Shown here: in pieces, positions 51,233 to 60,692 of the stretch
How positions within the stretch are numbered: position 1 is the first letter of the stretch
Layout of the letters: every line of letters starts with the position of its first letter
NCBI GenBank assembly: GCA_043784965.1
Contig: JAYVXS010000165.1
Location: forward strand, 17,028-81,027
DNA: 64,000 bases
DNA from: JAYTQQ01 sp043784965
Lineage (GTDB): Bacteria; Bdellovibrionota; Bdellovibrionia; Bdellovibrionales; JAMPXM01
Direction: 5' to 3'
Notes under the pieces: model-generated
Database searches by the model: none
Told to the model about the DNA's origin: nothing
What the model saw: the letters and a program-made list of their open reading frames with translations, nothing else
Translations under genes and position numbers: made by a program

Positions 51233-53668
51233 ATGAAATTGCAATACACGCGAGGCCTTAAACCGGCTTTAAAACTTGTGCGAGCCCTCATTTTGGCTTC
51301 GGCTATTTTACAAACTACGCCAGTGAGAAGTGTTTTCGCACAATCGCCAACTGATATTGATCGTCTCTTTGACGATGAGGACGATGAGGCTCCTGGACAG
51401 CAACCACAAGGAAGATTCCCCGCGCCGCCGCCCCCGCCAACTCCAGCGCCGACCCAACAAAATAATCAAGCCGATACTGAACAAGCAAGAGCGGGCTTTC
51501 CGCCAGATAATACCCGTTCCACTCCGCCAAGCACCACCAGTACATTTAATCCAAAGTCTGGGTCAGGAAAGAAACCTGGACCCACTGTCCCTGCGGTACC
51601 GATTAAAGCGATGAATAAAAAGCCAATAAAGGATGCTTCGATCGAAGAAATCACCAATGAAAATTATCCTGACGAAATTGAAAGCTTTGATTATCCAAAT
51701 GCTGAAATCACCGATGTCATTAAAGCGATTAGTGACTTAACCGGCAAAAACTTTATCATCGACTCTTCGGTACACGGCAAAATCAGTATTGTGGCACCAA
51801 GTAAAGTAACCGTCGCTGAAGCCTACAAGGCTTTCTTAGCCGCGCTAGCAGCCAACAGCTTCACAGTTGTTCCTTACGGAAAATTTTTGAAAGTGAAGAG
51901 CTCAAAGACCGCAAAAAATGATAATATTCCGACTTATTCAGGCTCTTATTATCCAACTTCAGATATTTTTGTAACCAAGATTATTCATTTAAAACATATT
52001 ATGGCCGACGATATTAAGAAAAACTTAGGCATTATTTCAACCCGTGACGGTGACGTCAGTGCCTATGGACCCACCAATTCTCTCATTATCAACGACTACG
52101 GTTCAAACGTTGATAAAATTACAAAAATTATCGAAGAACTTGATAAGCCGGGTTTTGATGAACAGCTAGTTGTGCTCCCGATTAAATATGCCAAAGCTAA
52201 AGAGCTCGCTGATTTGATCAACGCCATTATTAATAAAGACCCCACAAAGGGCGCGCAAACCGGCGGCTTTGGCGTCCCAAGATATCGCGGCAGTGGTATG
52301 CCAGGACAGCCAGGCGGCAGCACTGAAAATTTGTCTCTCGTTATGGCCGATGAGAGAACTGGGGCCTTAATTGTTGTCGGGAATCGAGCCGGCGTTGAAA
52401 AAGTGCGCGGCCTGGTGCGAAAATTGGATTATAAATTGGATCCCAGCGAAGCTGGTGTTTATGTTTATTTCGTAAGATATGGTGAATCAGAAAAAATCGC
52501 ACAAACCTTGAGTGGCGTTGCGAGCGTTAGTGGTGCGGCGTCGACACCAGCGGCTCCCCCTGGCGGATTTGGTGGATTCAATCCACCTTCAAAACCAACT
52601 GGCAATAGCATTTTTGGCGGAGACGTTAAAATCTCAGCCGACAAAGCGAACAACTCTCTAGTAATAACTGCTAGCAAAATAGATTATGAGATAATCAAAA
52701 GAATTTTAGCCAAAGTAGATGTGCCGCGCGATCAAGTATTTGTCGAGGCCATTATTATGGAAATGAACGCCACTAAAGCCAATATTTGGGATTCAAATAT
52801 TGTGAAGTTTCAGTCCACAACTGATGCAAATAATACTCAAGTGGCAAGCCCAGCTCGGGTTGGCTTTACCGGCGGAAACCTTGGCGACCTAATTAATCCC
52901 ACTAAAGCTGGTGCTATTTTAGGCTTTGGCGCAGGTGAAACGCTCAACCTTACACTTAATAATCAAACCTTTAAAATCCCGTCTTTGTTGGCTTTGGTGA
53001 GTTTTTTACAAACGCAAACTGAAGGCAATATTCTCTCGACTCCACAAATCTTAGCCCTCGACAATGAAGACGCCACGATTGAAGTTGGTTCAAGAATTCC
53101 GATCAGCCAAACCTTATCGACAACTGCGACTGGCACAACCGCGGCGCCCAATTTAGAGGATGTGAATATTTCGCTTAAGATTACGCCGCATATTTCGCCT
53201 GACTCAGATCAAGTGCGAATGAAACTGGTACAAGAAGTGAAGCAGCCCACCACTACTCAGGCTCTCGCACAAAGCTTCGTCGGCAATACCACGGTGATTG
53301 CAAAAAGAAAGATTGATACCAATATCGTAGTCAATAGTGGAGACACTGCCGTTCTCGGCGGCCTCATTCATGACGAAGAAACTATGCTTGAGCAGAAAGT
53401 CCCGGTATTAGGTGATTTGCCAATCATCGGCTGGCTATTTAAGAATAAAGTTGTTCGCAAAGACAAATTGAATTTGGTGGTCTTTATTACACCCAAAATT
53501 TTGCGCAGCTCAAAAGACAATCACGAATTGCTAAACAACAAAGCGCAAAGTCGCATTGAGTGGCTTAAGAAAAACTTCGATGGCCGCGATCCATATGGCA
53601 AGGTCATTGAAGGACTGCCGCACGCCGAAGTTGAAGAATCTCTTGAGCGAACAAAAAGGAATGATTAA
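51233..53668 (+). CDS. gspD: Type II secretion system secretin GspD
   Basis: 811 residues. Signal peptide, then an Asp/Glu and Pro/Gln-rich stretch (about 38-130) not usual in GspD, the N0 domain (FDYPNAEITDVIKAISDLTGKNFI, in two parts), N1-N3 domains with a Gly/Pro-rich insertion near 340-370 and another near 440-460, and the secretin barrel ending in VPVLGDLPIIGWLFKN and LVVFITPKIL. It forms the outer-membrane channel. No separate pilotin gene (gspS) is seen here. AAGGAAGG precedes the ATG. Confidence 0.95.
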   Translation: MKLQYTRGLKPALKLVRALILASAILQTTPVRSVFAQSPTDIDRLFDDEDDEAPGQQPQGRFPAPPPPPTPAPTQQNNQADTEQARAGFPPDNTRSTPPSTTSTFNPKSGSGKKPGPTVPAVPIKAMNKKPIKDASIEEITNENYPDEIESFDYPNAEITDVIKAISDLTGKNFIIDSSVHGKISIVAPSKVTVAEAYKAFLAALAANSFTVVPYGKFLKVKSSKTAKNDNIPTYSGSYYPTSDIFVTKIIHLKHIMADDIKKNLGIISTRDGDVSAYGPTNSLIINDYGSNVDKITKIIEELDKPGFDEQLVVLPIKYAKAKELADLINAIINKDPTKGAQTGGFGVPRYRGSGMPGQPGGSTENLSLVMADERTGALIVVGNRAGVEKVRGLVRKLDYKLDPSEAGVYVYFVRYGESEKIAQTLSGVASVSGAASTPAAPPGGFGGFNPPSKPTGNSIFGGDVKISADKANNSLVITASKIDYEIIKRILAKVDVPRDQVFVEAIIMEMNATKANIWDSNIVKFQSTTDANNTQVASPARVGFTGGNLGDLINPTKAGAILGFGAGETLNLTLNNQTFKIPSLLALVSFLQTQTEGNILSTPQILALDNEDATIEVGSRIPISQTLSTTATGTTAAPNLEDVNISLKITPHISPDSDQVRMKLVQEVKQPTTTQALAQSFVGNTTVIAKRKIDTNIVVNSGDTAVLGGLIHDEETMLEQKVPVLGDLPIIGWLFKNKVVRKDKLNLVVFITPKILRSSKDNHELLNNKAQSRIEWLKKNFDGRDPYGKVIEGLPHAEVEESLERTKRND

Positions 53669-53677
53669 GGTAAATTT

Positions 53678-55369
53678 ATGGCAACGCCGCAACTTGAGAG
53701 TATCATTTTAAAGAGCACCTCGATTAGTAGCGAGCAGCTGACCGCATTGCTTGCTATGACCATTGACCAAGGCCATTCTCTGGGCGAATATTTAAGTAAA
53801 AAAGAAGCAACAAATGCAGATGAAATCATATCAGAAATTTGTACAAAGCTTGGAATTCAATACATCAAAGATATTCCGATAAATGATATCGCCGTCGATT
53901 TGATTCGCCATATTCCAATTAATTTGGCGAAAAAGTTCGAGGTTTTGCCATACAAAGAAGAGCAAGATCAAATCTTTGTGCTAACTACCAATCCATTGAA
54001 TAGTAAAATCATGGACGATTTGCGAGTCATGTTTAAGAAGCGCGTTCGCATTATCATGACTTCGAAAATTAAAATACTCGATGCCATTAATAAGGTTTAT
54101 GAAAAGAGCACGGCTGCCCTTCAAGGTTTAGAGGAAATAGACGAAGAGGACTACGATCTAGATGAGCCAATTGTCGATCTTTTAGAGAGCGGCGAAGACG
54201 ATGCGCCGGTCATTCGACTAGTCAATACACTTTTGTTTCGTGCCGTTAAAGAGAAGGCCTCAGATATTCACATTGAACCTTTTGAAAAAGACATGGTAGT
54301 GCGCTTTAGAGTCGATGGTCTTTTATTTGATATTTTTAAACCACCCAAAAAACTACAAAACGCCATTACTTCAAGAATAAAGGTAATGGGCAATCTCAAT
54401 ATTGCTGAAAAGCGTTTGCCACAAGATGGTCGTATTCCGCTAAAAGTAGGCGGCAAAGATATCGATGTGCGCTTGAGCTCTGTACCCACTTCGTTTGGCG
54501 AAAGACTCGTGATGCGCTTGCAAGATCGCTCGAATGTGGTCCTTCAACTCGAGCAATTGGGCTTTAGTGAAGACACTCTTAATAAAATGAACAATGATTT
54601 ACTCTTAAGAACTTATGGGATTATTCTAGTCACTGGCCCCACCGGCTCTGGTAAGTCGACGACACTCTACGCCAGCATAAATAGAATTAATAATGTCGGA
54701 ACCAATATAATCACGGTTGAAGATCCCGTCGAGCAACGCATTCATGGGATCGGGCAAATTCAAGTGAATTCTAAAATCGGCCTGACCTTTGCGGCTGGTT
54801 TAAGGGCGATACTTCGTCAGGATCCCAATGTAATTATGATTGGAGAGATTCGCGACCTTGAGACGGCAGAAATTGCCATCAATGCCTCACTCACTGGTCA
54901 CTTAGTGCTCTCTACGATTCATACAAATGATTCTGCCGGGGTATTTCCGCGATTAACCGATATGGGGTGCGAACCCTTCTTAGTGGCTACTTCTCTGCTG
55001 GGGGTAATCGCACAGCGCCTGGTGAGAGTCTTGTGTCCACATTGCAAAGCGCCCCATGTTGCAAGTGACACTGAAATTAGCTCGATTGGACTCTCTCGTG
55101 CACAGGCTCAGGCCGGCCGCATTTTTAAAAATGTCGGCTGTGAACACTGCAATCACAAAGGTTATATTGGACGAACAATCATTCAAGAATTGATGATGAT
55201 CAATGAAGAGATCAGGCATTTGATTATGATTAAAAAAGATGGCGGCACTATTAAAAAACAGGCCATTGCCGATGGAATGCGAACCTTCAGAGATCACGGG
55301 ATTCAAAAAATTCTATTGGGAATTACTACTATCGAAGAAGTTCTCGCCAATACACAAGTGGATTTGTAG
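53678..55369 (+). CDS. gspE: Type II secretion system ATPase GspE
   Basis: 563 residues. An N-terminal MshEN/N1E domain (about 1-150) is followed by the secretion ATPase: Walker A GPTGSGKSTT near 319-328, the Asp and His boxes, Walker B VIMIGEIRDLETA, and the tetra-Cys zinc site (CPHC near 453, CEHC near 488). It powers pseudopilus extension from the cytoplasmic side. 9 bp after gspD, with TAAGGT upstream. Confidence 0.96.
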   Translation: MATPQLESIILKSTSISSEQLTALLAMTIDQGHSLGEYLSKKEATNADEIISEICTKLGIQYIKDIPINDIAVDLIRHIPINLAKKFEVLPYKEEQDQIFVLTTNPLNSKIMDDLRVMFKKRVRIIMTSKIKILDAINKVYEKSTAALQGLEEIDEEDYDLDEPIVDLLESGEDDAPVIRLVNTLLFRAVKEKASDIHIEPFEKDMVVRFRVDGLLFDIFKPPKKLQNAITSRIKVMGNLNIAEKRLPQDGRIPLKVGGKDIDVRLSSVPTSFGERLVMRLQDRSNVVLQLEQLGFSEDTLNKMNNDLLLRTYGIILVTGPTGSGKSTTLYASINRINNVGTNIITVEDPVEQRIHGIGQIQVNSKIGLTFAAGLRAILRQDPNVIMIGEIRDLETAEIAINASLTGHLVLSTIHTNDSAGVFPRLTDMGCEPFLVATSLLGVIAQRLVRVLCPHCKAPHVASDTEISSIGLSRAQAQAGRIFKNVGCEHCNHKGYIGRTIIQELMMINEEIRHLIMIKKDGGTIKKQAIADGMRTFRDHGIQKILLGITTIEEVLANTQVDL

Positions 55370-55397
55370 AAACGCGCGTTAGAAGGAAAAGATACGA

Positions 55398-56618
55398 ATG
55401 CCCATATTTGAATATCGTGGCTTAAATCAGGCGGGCAAGAATCTGCGCGGCACCATAGACGCCGAAAATTTACGTACGGCACGTTCAAAGCTTAAAAAAG
55501 ATGGCATTTTTGTTGTTGACCTCAAGGATAAAGGTAAAGAACAACTCAAGAACAAGAAAAAATCTGGAAGCGGAAAAAAGATCAGCATCGACGAACTCTC
55601 GATGATGACCAGACAGCTTGCCACTCTAATCAAAGCTAAAATCCCTCTGGTTGAGTCACTAGCTGCGGTCAGCGACCAAGTTGAAAATGAAACCTTAAAA
55701 GAGGCAACGGCTGATATCAAAAATATGGTAAATGAAGGTGCCCCCTTTTACAAAAGCCTTGCGAAATACCCAAAACTTTTTGATCACATTTACGTAACGA
55801 TGTGTGAAGCCGGTGAAGCAACCGGAAATCTAGATGTCATTCTGGTAAGACTTGCTGAATTTAAAGAGGCACAAAATGAGCTCAATTCAAAAGTGAAGTC
55901 GGCGATTCTCTATCCATTGATCATGTTTATTTTTACTTTAGCCATGCTGGCGGTGATTTTTATTTTCGTCATTCCAAAATTGACTTCAATTTTCGAGAGT
56001 GCCGAAATGGAACTGCCCTGGTATACACTGGTCGTAATAAATTTCAGCAGTATCTTGGTTAACTATTGGCACGTGATATTAGTTATTATGTTTGGCGCCT
56101 ACTTTTCATTTCAAACCTGGAAGGTCTCGACAGAGGGCTCTAAAACATACGATGCAATTCTTTTGAAAATTCCGGTCATTGGCAAACTGGTCAGACTGGT
56201 TGCCGTTTCAAGATTCACGCGAACACTCGCGACACTTTTGCAGGGCGGAGTGCCCATGTTGTCTGCGATGGACATCGTATCAAATGTGGTCGGCAATCAC
56301 GTATTAGCCGTGGCCATCATTCAAGCTAGAGATAATATCTCTGAAGGAGAATCCATTGCAGGTCCCTTAAAAAAATCGCAACAATTTCCGCCCATTGTTA
56401 CTCATATGATTAACATTGGAGAAAAAACCGGCGAGCTAGAGAATATGCTGACGCAGGTCAGCGACTCATATGATTTTCAAGTTAAAACCCAAATTCAAGG
56501 TTTAACAGCCTTGCTTGAACCCGTTATGATCATTATGATGGGTCTGGTAATTGGTGTGATTGTGTTTTCAATTATGCTGCCGATGTTTGATATGGCGAAT
56601 TTGGGCGGCAATGGTTAG
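55398..56618 (+). CDS. gspF: Type II secretion system platform protein GspF
   Basis: 406 residues, inner-membrane protein with two repeated cytoplasmic T2SSF domains and three membrane helices. Landmarks: FEYRGLNQAGKNLRGTIDAE at the N terminus, LSMMTRQLATLIKAKIPLVESL, VTMCEAGEATGNLD, and in the second repeat MINIGEKTGELENML. The gene ends inside an 11-bp tandem repeat that supplies its stop codon. Confidence 0.95.
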   Translation: MPIFEYRGLNQAGKNLRGTIDAENLRTARSKLKKDGIFVVDLKDKGKEQLKNKKKSGSGKKISIDELSMMTRQLATLIKAKIPLVESLAAVSDQVENETLKEATADIKNMVNEGAPFYKSLAKYPKLFDHIYVTMCEAGEATGNLDVILVRLAEFKEAQNELNSKVKSAILYPLIMFIFTLAMLAVIFIFVIPKLTSIFESAEMELPWYTLVVINFSSILVNYWHVILVIMFGAYFSFQTWKVSTEGSKTYDAILLKIPVIGKLVRLVAVSRFTRTLATLLQGGVPMLSAMDIVSNVVGNHVLAVAIIQARDNISEGESIAGPLKKSQQFPPIVTHMINIGEKTGELENMLTQVSDSYDFQVKTQIQGLTALLEPVMIIMMGLVIGVIVFSIMLPMFDMANLGGNG

Positions 56619-56646
56619 GCAATGGTTAGGCAATGGTTAGGCAATG
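56608..56646. repeat. 11-bp tandem repeats beginning at the gspF stop
   Basis: GCAATGGTTAG three times (56608-56640) plus GCAATG. The first unit ends with the gspF TAG. A further example of tandem repeats arising at a stop codon. Confidence 0.9.
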
Positions 56647-56753
56647 TTTCACCAGAAAAAAAGTAAATTCAATATACTATTAGGATTATTAATAGGATTA
56701 GTATTGAACTTAATTTAATTATTATGAGATCAATTTTTATACGAAGGAACCCT

Positions 56754-57206
56754 ATGCGAAACCCGAAGCAAAACATTTTATTTCAAGCCGGCTTTACCTT
56801 AATAGAAATTATGATTGTTCTGGTTATTCTCGGTGGCTTAATGGCCATTCTTGGCAAAAATATCATCGGCAATCTTCAAAAAGCGAGAGTAAAAGAAGCT
56901 TATATTCAAATTAAAGAACTCTCGAAAAATCTAGAAATGTACAATGTCGATTGCACACAATTTCCAACCACCGATCAAGGCATGCAGGCTCTTTCGCAAA
57001 ACCCAGGTTCAGAGATCTGCCCAAACTGGGGTCCTGACCCCTACCTCAAAACAGTTCCGAAGGACCCATGGGGAATGCCATATTTATATGAATCGGATGG
57101 TTCAAAATTTCTTTTAAAAAGTTATGGCAAAGATAAAAAGACCGGTGGCTCAGGCTATGATCGTGACATTACTTCTGATGACGACGAAGGAACTGTAACT
57201 AAATAA
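56754..57206 (+). CDS. gspG: Major pseudopilin GspG
   Basis: 150 residues from the ATG at 56754 (GAAGGAA 6 bases upstream); an upstream ATG at 56724 is less likely. Prepilin cleavage after QAG, then FTLIEIMIVLVILGGLMA. GspG landmarks: DCTQFPTTDQGMQAL, DPWGMPYLYESDG and the C-terminal calcium-site region with DRDITSDDD. It polymerises into the pseudopilus. It is separated from gspF by 135 bp, the largest gap in the operon, so it may have its own promoter or processing site. Confidence 0.96.
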   Translation: MRNPKQNILFQAGFTLIEIMIVLVILGGLMAILGKNIIGNLQKARVKEAYIQIKELSKNLEMYNVDCTQFPTTDQGMQALSQNPGSEICPNWGPDPYLKTVPKDPWGMPYLYESDGSKFLLKSYGKDKKTGGSGYDRDITSDDDEGTVTK

Positions 57207-57240
57207 CTCGCGCTATACTATCCCATTTGGGAGATGTCTC

Positions 57241-57849
57241 ATGTCGTGCAAGGATGCAAATCGAGGCTTCACACTCATAGAGATTATGATCGTGCTGGTT
57301 ATCATTGGCCTTGTACTCACTCTTGGCGTCCCGAAATTAGTTAACTCAAAGGGTAAGCTTAAAGACGAAGTCAAACGCTTCGCCATCGTCGCCAAGCAAG
57401 TGCACAATGCCGCACGACTTGAAAACCGAACTTATCGCATTGCTTTTAGTTTGGATGAAAAAAAAAATCACAGCTACTGGATTGAGACTGGGAGTGGAAA
57501 TGTGACCCTGCTCAACGACGATCAATTGAAAAAACTAAAAGAAGAGAGCGACCCTAAGAAAAGTTTGATTGCAAAAAATAATGGCTTTGAAATATCTAGG
57601 TCGATTCTAAGAGATAGAGTGAAACTGCCAAAAGATCTATTCATTGATAAAATTGAATATAGTGACGGCAAGGCGATCACCAAAGGCGATGCTTCGGTTC
57701 ATTTCTTTGCCCAAGGGCTAGTGCAAGAAGCCGCCATTCACCTTTCGGACCATAAGACCCTTATTTGGACAATCTATATAAGCCCCTTAACCGCACATAC
57801 CACCATCTTTGATAAAAACATAAGCCTAAAGGAGATCACTCAGCGGTGA
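57241..57849 (+). CDS. gspH: Minor pseudopilin GspH
   Basis: 202 residues. Cleavage after NRG, then FTLIEIMIVLVIIGLVLTLG, followed by a globular domain with RFAIVAKQVHNAARLENRTYRIAF as in GspH. It has a Lys-rich middle with no Cys after the leader. GGGAGATG precedes the ATG. It overlaps gspI by 4 bp. Confidence 0.9.
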   Translation: MSCKDANRGFTLIEIMIVLVIIGLVLTLGVPKLVNSKGKLKDEVKRFAIVAKQVHNAARLENRTYRIAFSLDEKKNHSYWIETGSGNVTLLNDDQLKKLKEESDPKKSLIAKNNGFEISRSILRDRVKLPKDLFIDKIEYSDGKAITKGDASVHFFAQGLVQEAAIHLSDHKTLIWTIYISPLTAHTTIFDKNISLKEITQR

Positions 57850-58382
57850 AAAATAAATCTCTTTCTGGGTTCACTTTACTTGAAACTTTGATCGCCATGG
57901 TCATTATGAGCGGTGGCATCTTGCTGGTGGCCAATGCGTGGAGTGGTAATACGCAAAGATTACAGAAATCTAAAATCAATAATACCGTAGCCTTTCTATT
58001 GCAAAAAAAAATGACCGAAATTGAAATTTTATATAAAGACAAAGCGCCCGACGATATTCCAGAGGCCGATGCGGGAGACTTCAGTAAAGATGGCAAAGAA
58101 TTTTCTCAGTACAAATGGACGCTCAAATCAAAAGAATTTGAGATGCCCAGTCTCACAGATTTATTAACCTCTAAAGATGGTGGCGCCAATCAAACTATGC
58201 TCTTTATCATTGGGCAAATGACCGAGTTCTTAGGAAAAGTCGTTAAAGAGGTTACGGTCACAATCGTTTATACTGGCAAAATAACCAAGCGCCAAATTAA
58301 GAACTCAGTCACTAGTTACTTCATCGATTATAAAAAAGAACTAACCCTGCCGAATATTCCCGGCCTCACGGGTGGTAAATAG
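57846..58382 (+). CDS. gspI: Minor pseudopilin GspI
   Basis: 178 residues from the GTG at 57846, overlapping the gspH stop (GTGA). Cleavage after LSG, then FTLLETLIAMVIMSGGILLV. The short body has the GspI pattern AFLLQKKMTEIEI. GspI starts the tip complex with GspJ and GspK. It overlaps gspJ by one base. Confidence 0.88.
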   Translation: MKNKSLSGFTLLETLIAMVIMSGGILLVANAWSGNTQRLQKSKINNTVAFLLQKKMTEIEILYKDKAPDDIPEADAGDFSKDGKEFSQYKWTLKSKEFEMPSLTDLLTSKDGGANQTMLFIIGQMTEFLGKVVKEVTVTIVYTGKITKRQIKNSVTSYFIDYKKELTLPNIPGLTGGK

Positions 58383-59287
58383 TGAAATCACGCTTCAATT
58401 CGGGCTTTACTCTTCTTGAAATGATGATCGCAATGACGATTTTAGCAACACTCACGGTGCTCACCAGCACATCGATTCGCAGTGCCATTCAAAGCCAGCG
58501 TAAATTCGAATTGCAAATTGAGCAAGATTCGCAGGTTCGAGAAGCGCTAAAGGTAATGGAGAAAGACCTTAGCTTGGCATTTCATCATCGGGATACTTAC
58601 ACCACCATGTATAATCAAGTAAATCTCGAAGTTAATAAGGCTCCCGGCGCACCGACAGGCACTCCTGGAAATGCGATCACGCAGACTCCTCCGCCCTTTG
58701 GCGGGGCCACAGCGAATCCAGTGGCCACACCTAAACCGAAAGAAGTACCTAAAGAGTTGACGGCCTTTATTGGAGCCGAAAAATCAGTATACTTTACTTC
58801 ACTCTCAAATATTCGCGTACAACGTGATGAGCAGGCCTCTGACCAAGCTAAAATTGGCTATTTTTTGAAGACGTGTAAAAGCATTAGCAGCAGCGGCAAA
58901 TCGACCTCAAGTGATTGCTTGTGGCGAAGAACCTCACCAATCCTTGATGACAAAGTTGAGGTGGCAGATGCCAGTGCCACTGAAGCTGTGCTTATCGAAA
59001 ATGTCACTGACTTTAAGCTAAAGTATTTAGGCCCGGGGCACGAAGAATGGCAAGAACTTTGGAAGACTTCGGACAGCGATGCGGGAATGAAAGATAATTT
59101 TCCGTATGCGGTCGATGTAACTATTAAAGTTCACAATAAACATAATCCAAAAGCGAAACCAGTTGAAATGCGCCTCATCGCGAGCATTCACTTTCCAAAT
59201 AATGAAATTAAAAAAGATCCGAATGCGTCGTCTAATCAGTCTCCCAGTCCGACCCCAAGTGTAACCCCAACACCAAAGTCACCATGA
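58382..59287 (+). CDS. gspJ: Minor pseudopilin GspJ
   Basis: 301 residues from a GTG. Cleavage after NSG, then FTLLEMMIAMTILATLTVL, followed by the GspJ pattern RKFELQIEQDSQVREALKVMEKDLSLAF. A Pro/Thr-rich insertion (GAPTGTPGNAITQTPPPFGG) and a Pro/Ser/Thr tail make it longer than usual (about 200). It overlaps gspK by 4 bp. Confidence 0.88.
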   Translation: MKSRFNSGFTLLEMMIAMTILATLTVLTSTSIRSAIQSQRKFELQIEQDSQVREALKVMEKDLSLAFHHRDTYTTMYNQVNLEVNKAPGAPTGTPGNAITQTPPPFGGATANPVATPKPKEVPKELTAFIGAEKSVYFTSLSNIRVQRDEQASDQAKIGYFLKTCKSISSSGKSTSSDCLWRRTSPILDDKVEVADASATEAVLIENVTDFKLKYLGPGHEEWQELWKTSDSDAGMKDNFPYAVDVTIKVHNKHNPKAKPVEMRLIASIHFPNNEIKKDPNASSNQSPSPTPSVTPTPKSP

Positions 59288-60639
59288 TGATCAGACTTAT
59301 TAACAAACACATTCGCAAGCTCCTAAAAATTTTGAACACAGAAGTAAAAATACCACCCTTCGCGCTTGGATTTATTAATTTTAAGCAAACGCAAAGTATT
59401 TTGAAAAAAGAGGCTGGCTCAGCATTGATGATCGCAATTTTTTCAGTAAGCTTCATGATCATCATTGCCACCCAAGTGATGTATGAAACCTCGGTAGAGT
59501 TTGTCATGAGCGCAAAGAGTGTCGATCAAGTGAAGGCTTACTATGCGGCAAAGGCGGGTCTCGAAATGAGTCTTTTACGCATTCAAATTTTTAAAAAAGC
59601 CAAGGCTATGATCGGCGACTCTTTACCTGACAAGACGATACTCGATCAAATTTGGCAGTTCCCATTTGCATGGCCACCCATCATTCCAATGGGCGCAGAC
59701 AAAATGGCCAAAACTGGAATTGATAAAGTCGTCAAAATGAGCGGCATGCAAGGCAAGTATATTTCTATGATTTCAAGTGAGGGTTCAAAAATAGATATCA
59801 ATGATTTGGCCTCACCGTCTAAATCAACCGCTCAAGCCGTTCATATTCAGTTGCTGCAGATGTTTCAAGCGAAGGTGAAGCGCGATGAGGCTTTCGCTGC
59901 CGAATACAGCTCATTTGATTTTGACAAACTGATAAACAATATTGCCGACTGGGTCAGTGAGGGGCCGACTAGTGCATTTGACGGCGGTGACAAGCGATCA
60001 AGATATTCACAGTTCAGCAATGAATTTATTCCTCCGAATCAGCCATTTAAAACTCTTGGTGAGCTTCACTTGGTAAAAGACATGAAGGATGACTTCTTTA
60101 ATGTATTGGCTCCCAATATTACCATTTTTGGGACGAAAGCAATTAATGTAAATCTCGCCACGAGAGATGTTTTAATGTCGCTTTCACCGCAAATTACACT
60201 TGAACGAGCCACTGAACTCCTCAAGCTTAGATCCTTGCCGACAAGGGGTCCGTTTAAAGACTTCAAAGATTTTTTGGGAGCACTCAATTCTTTGGGTGTC
60301 TCAGGCGATCCTTTCACTGATCCGAAAACTAAAGAAGTGATGCCGCTATCTTTTGATTCTGAATTTAATTTTCGCATCAAGAGCACTGGCATATCAGGAA
60401 AGACTCAGCGAAACCTTGAAGCTGTGGTCTATGACTTTGATCGGGTTAAGGCAAATCTGACACAACAAATGCAGGCGCAAAAACAGGCCAATGCGAGTCC
60501 CACGCCAACGCCAGTTCCAGGCGCCCCGCCTTCTGGTGGTGCCGCTACCCCCACGCCTAGTCCTTCGCCCAGCCCAGCTCCGGCAAAAATCGATGTGCCA
60601 AATGAAAGGCCAAGTGTGATATATTGGGAAGAGAATTAG
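59284..60639 (+). CDS. gspK: Minor pseudopilin GspK
   Basis: 451 residues. The N-terminal hydrophobic segment (ALMIAIFSVSFMIIIATQV) lacks the usual Glu5 of pseudopilins, as is typical of GspK, and the leader is unusually long (about 43 residues before it). The large globular body has SEGSKIDINDL and the helix-hairpin-type LKLRSLPTRGPFKDFKDFL. A Pro/Thr-rich tail follows near residue 400. Caps the pseudopilus tip. Confidence 0.87.
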   Translation: MMIRLINKHIRKLLKILNTEVKIPPFALGFINFKQTQSILKKEAGSALMIAIFSVSFMIIIATQVMYETSVEFVMSAKSVDQVKAYYAAKAGLEMSLLRIQIFKKAKAMIGDSLPDKTILDQIWQFPFAWPPIIPMGADKMAKTGIDKVVKMSGMQGKYISMISSEGSKIDINDLASPSKSTAQAVHIQLLQMFQAKVKRDEAFAAEYSSFDFDKLINNIADWVSEGPTSAFDGGDKRSRYSQFSNEFIPPNQPFKTLGELHLVKDMKDDFFNVLAPNITIFGTKAINVNLATRDVLMSLSPQITLERATELLKLRSLPTRGPFKDFKDFLGALNSLGVSGDPFTDPKTKEVMPLSFDSEFNFRIKSTGISGKTQRNLEAVVYDFDRVKANLTQQMQAQKQANASPTPTPVPGAPPSGGAATPTPSPSPSPAPAKIDVPNERPSVIYWEEN

Positions 60640-60692
60640 ACAGCAAGTTAAGCTTAGGTTTTTAATCTCGGTAGTGCATCAAGGATTATGAA

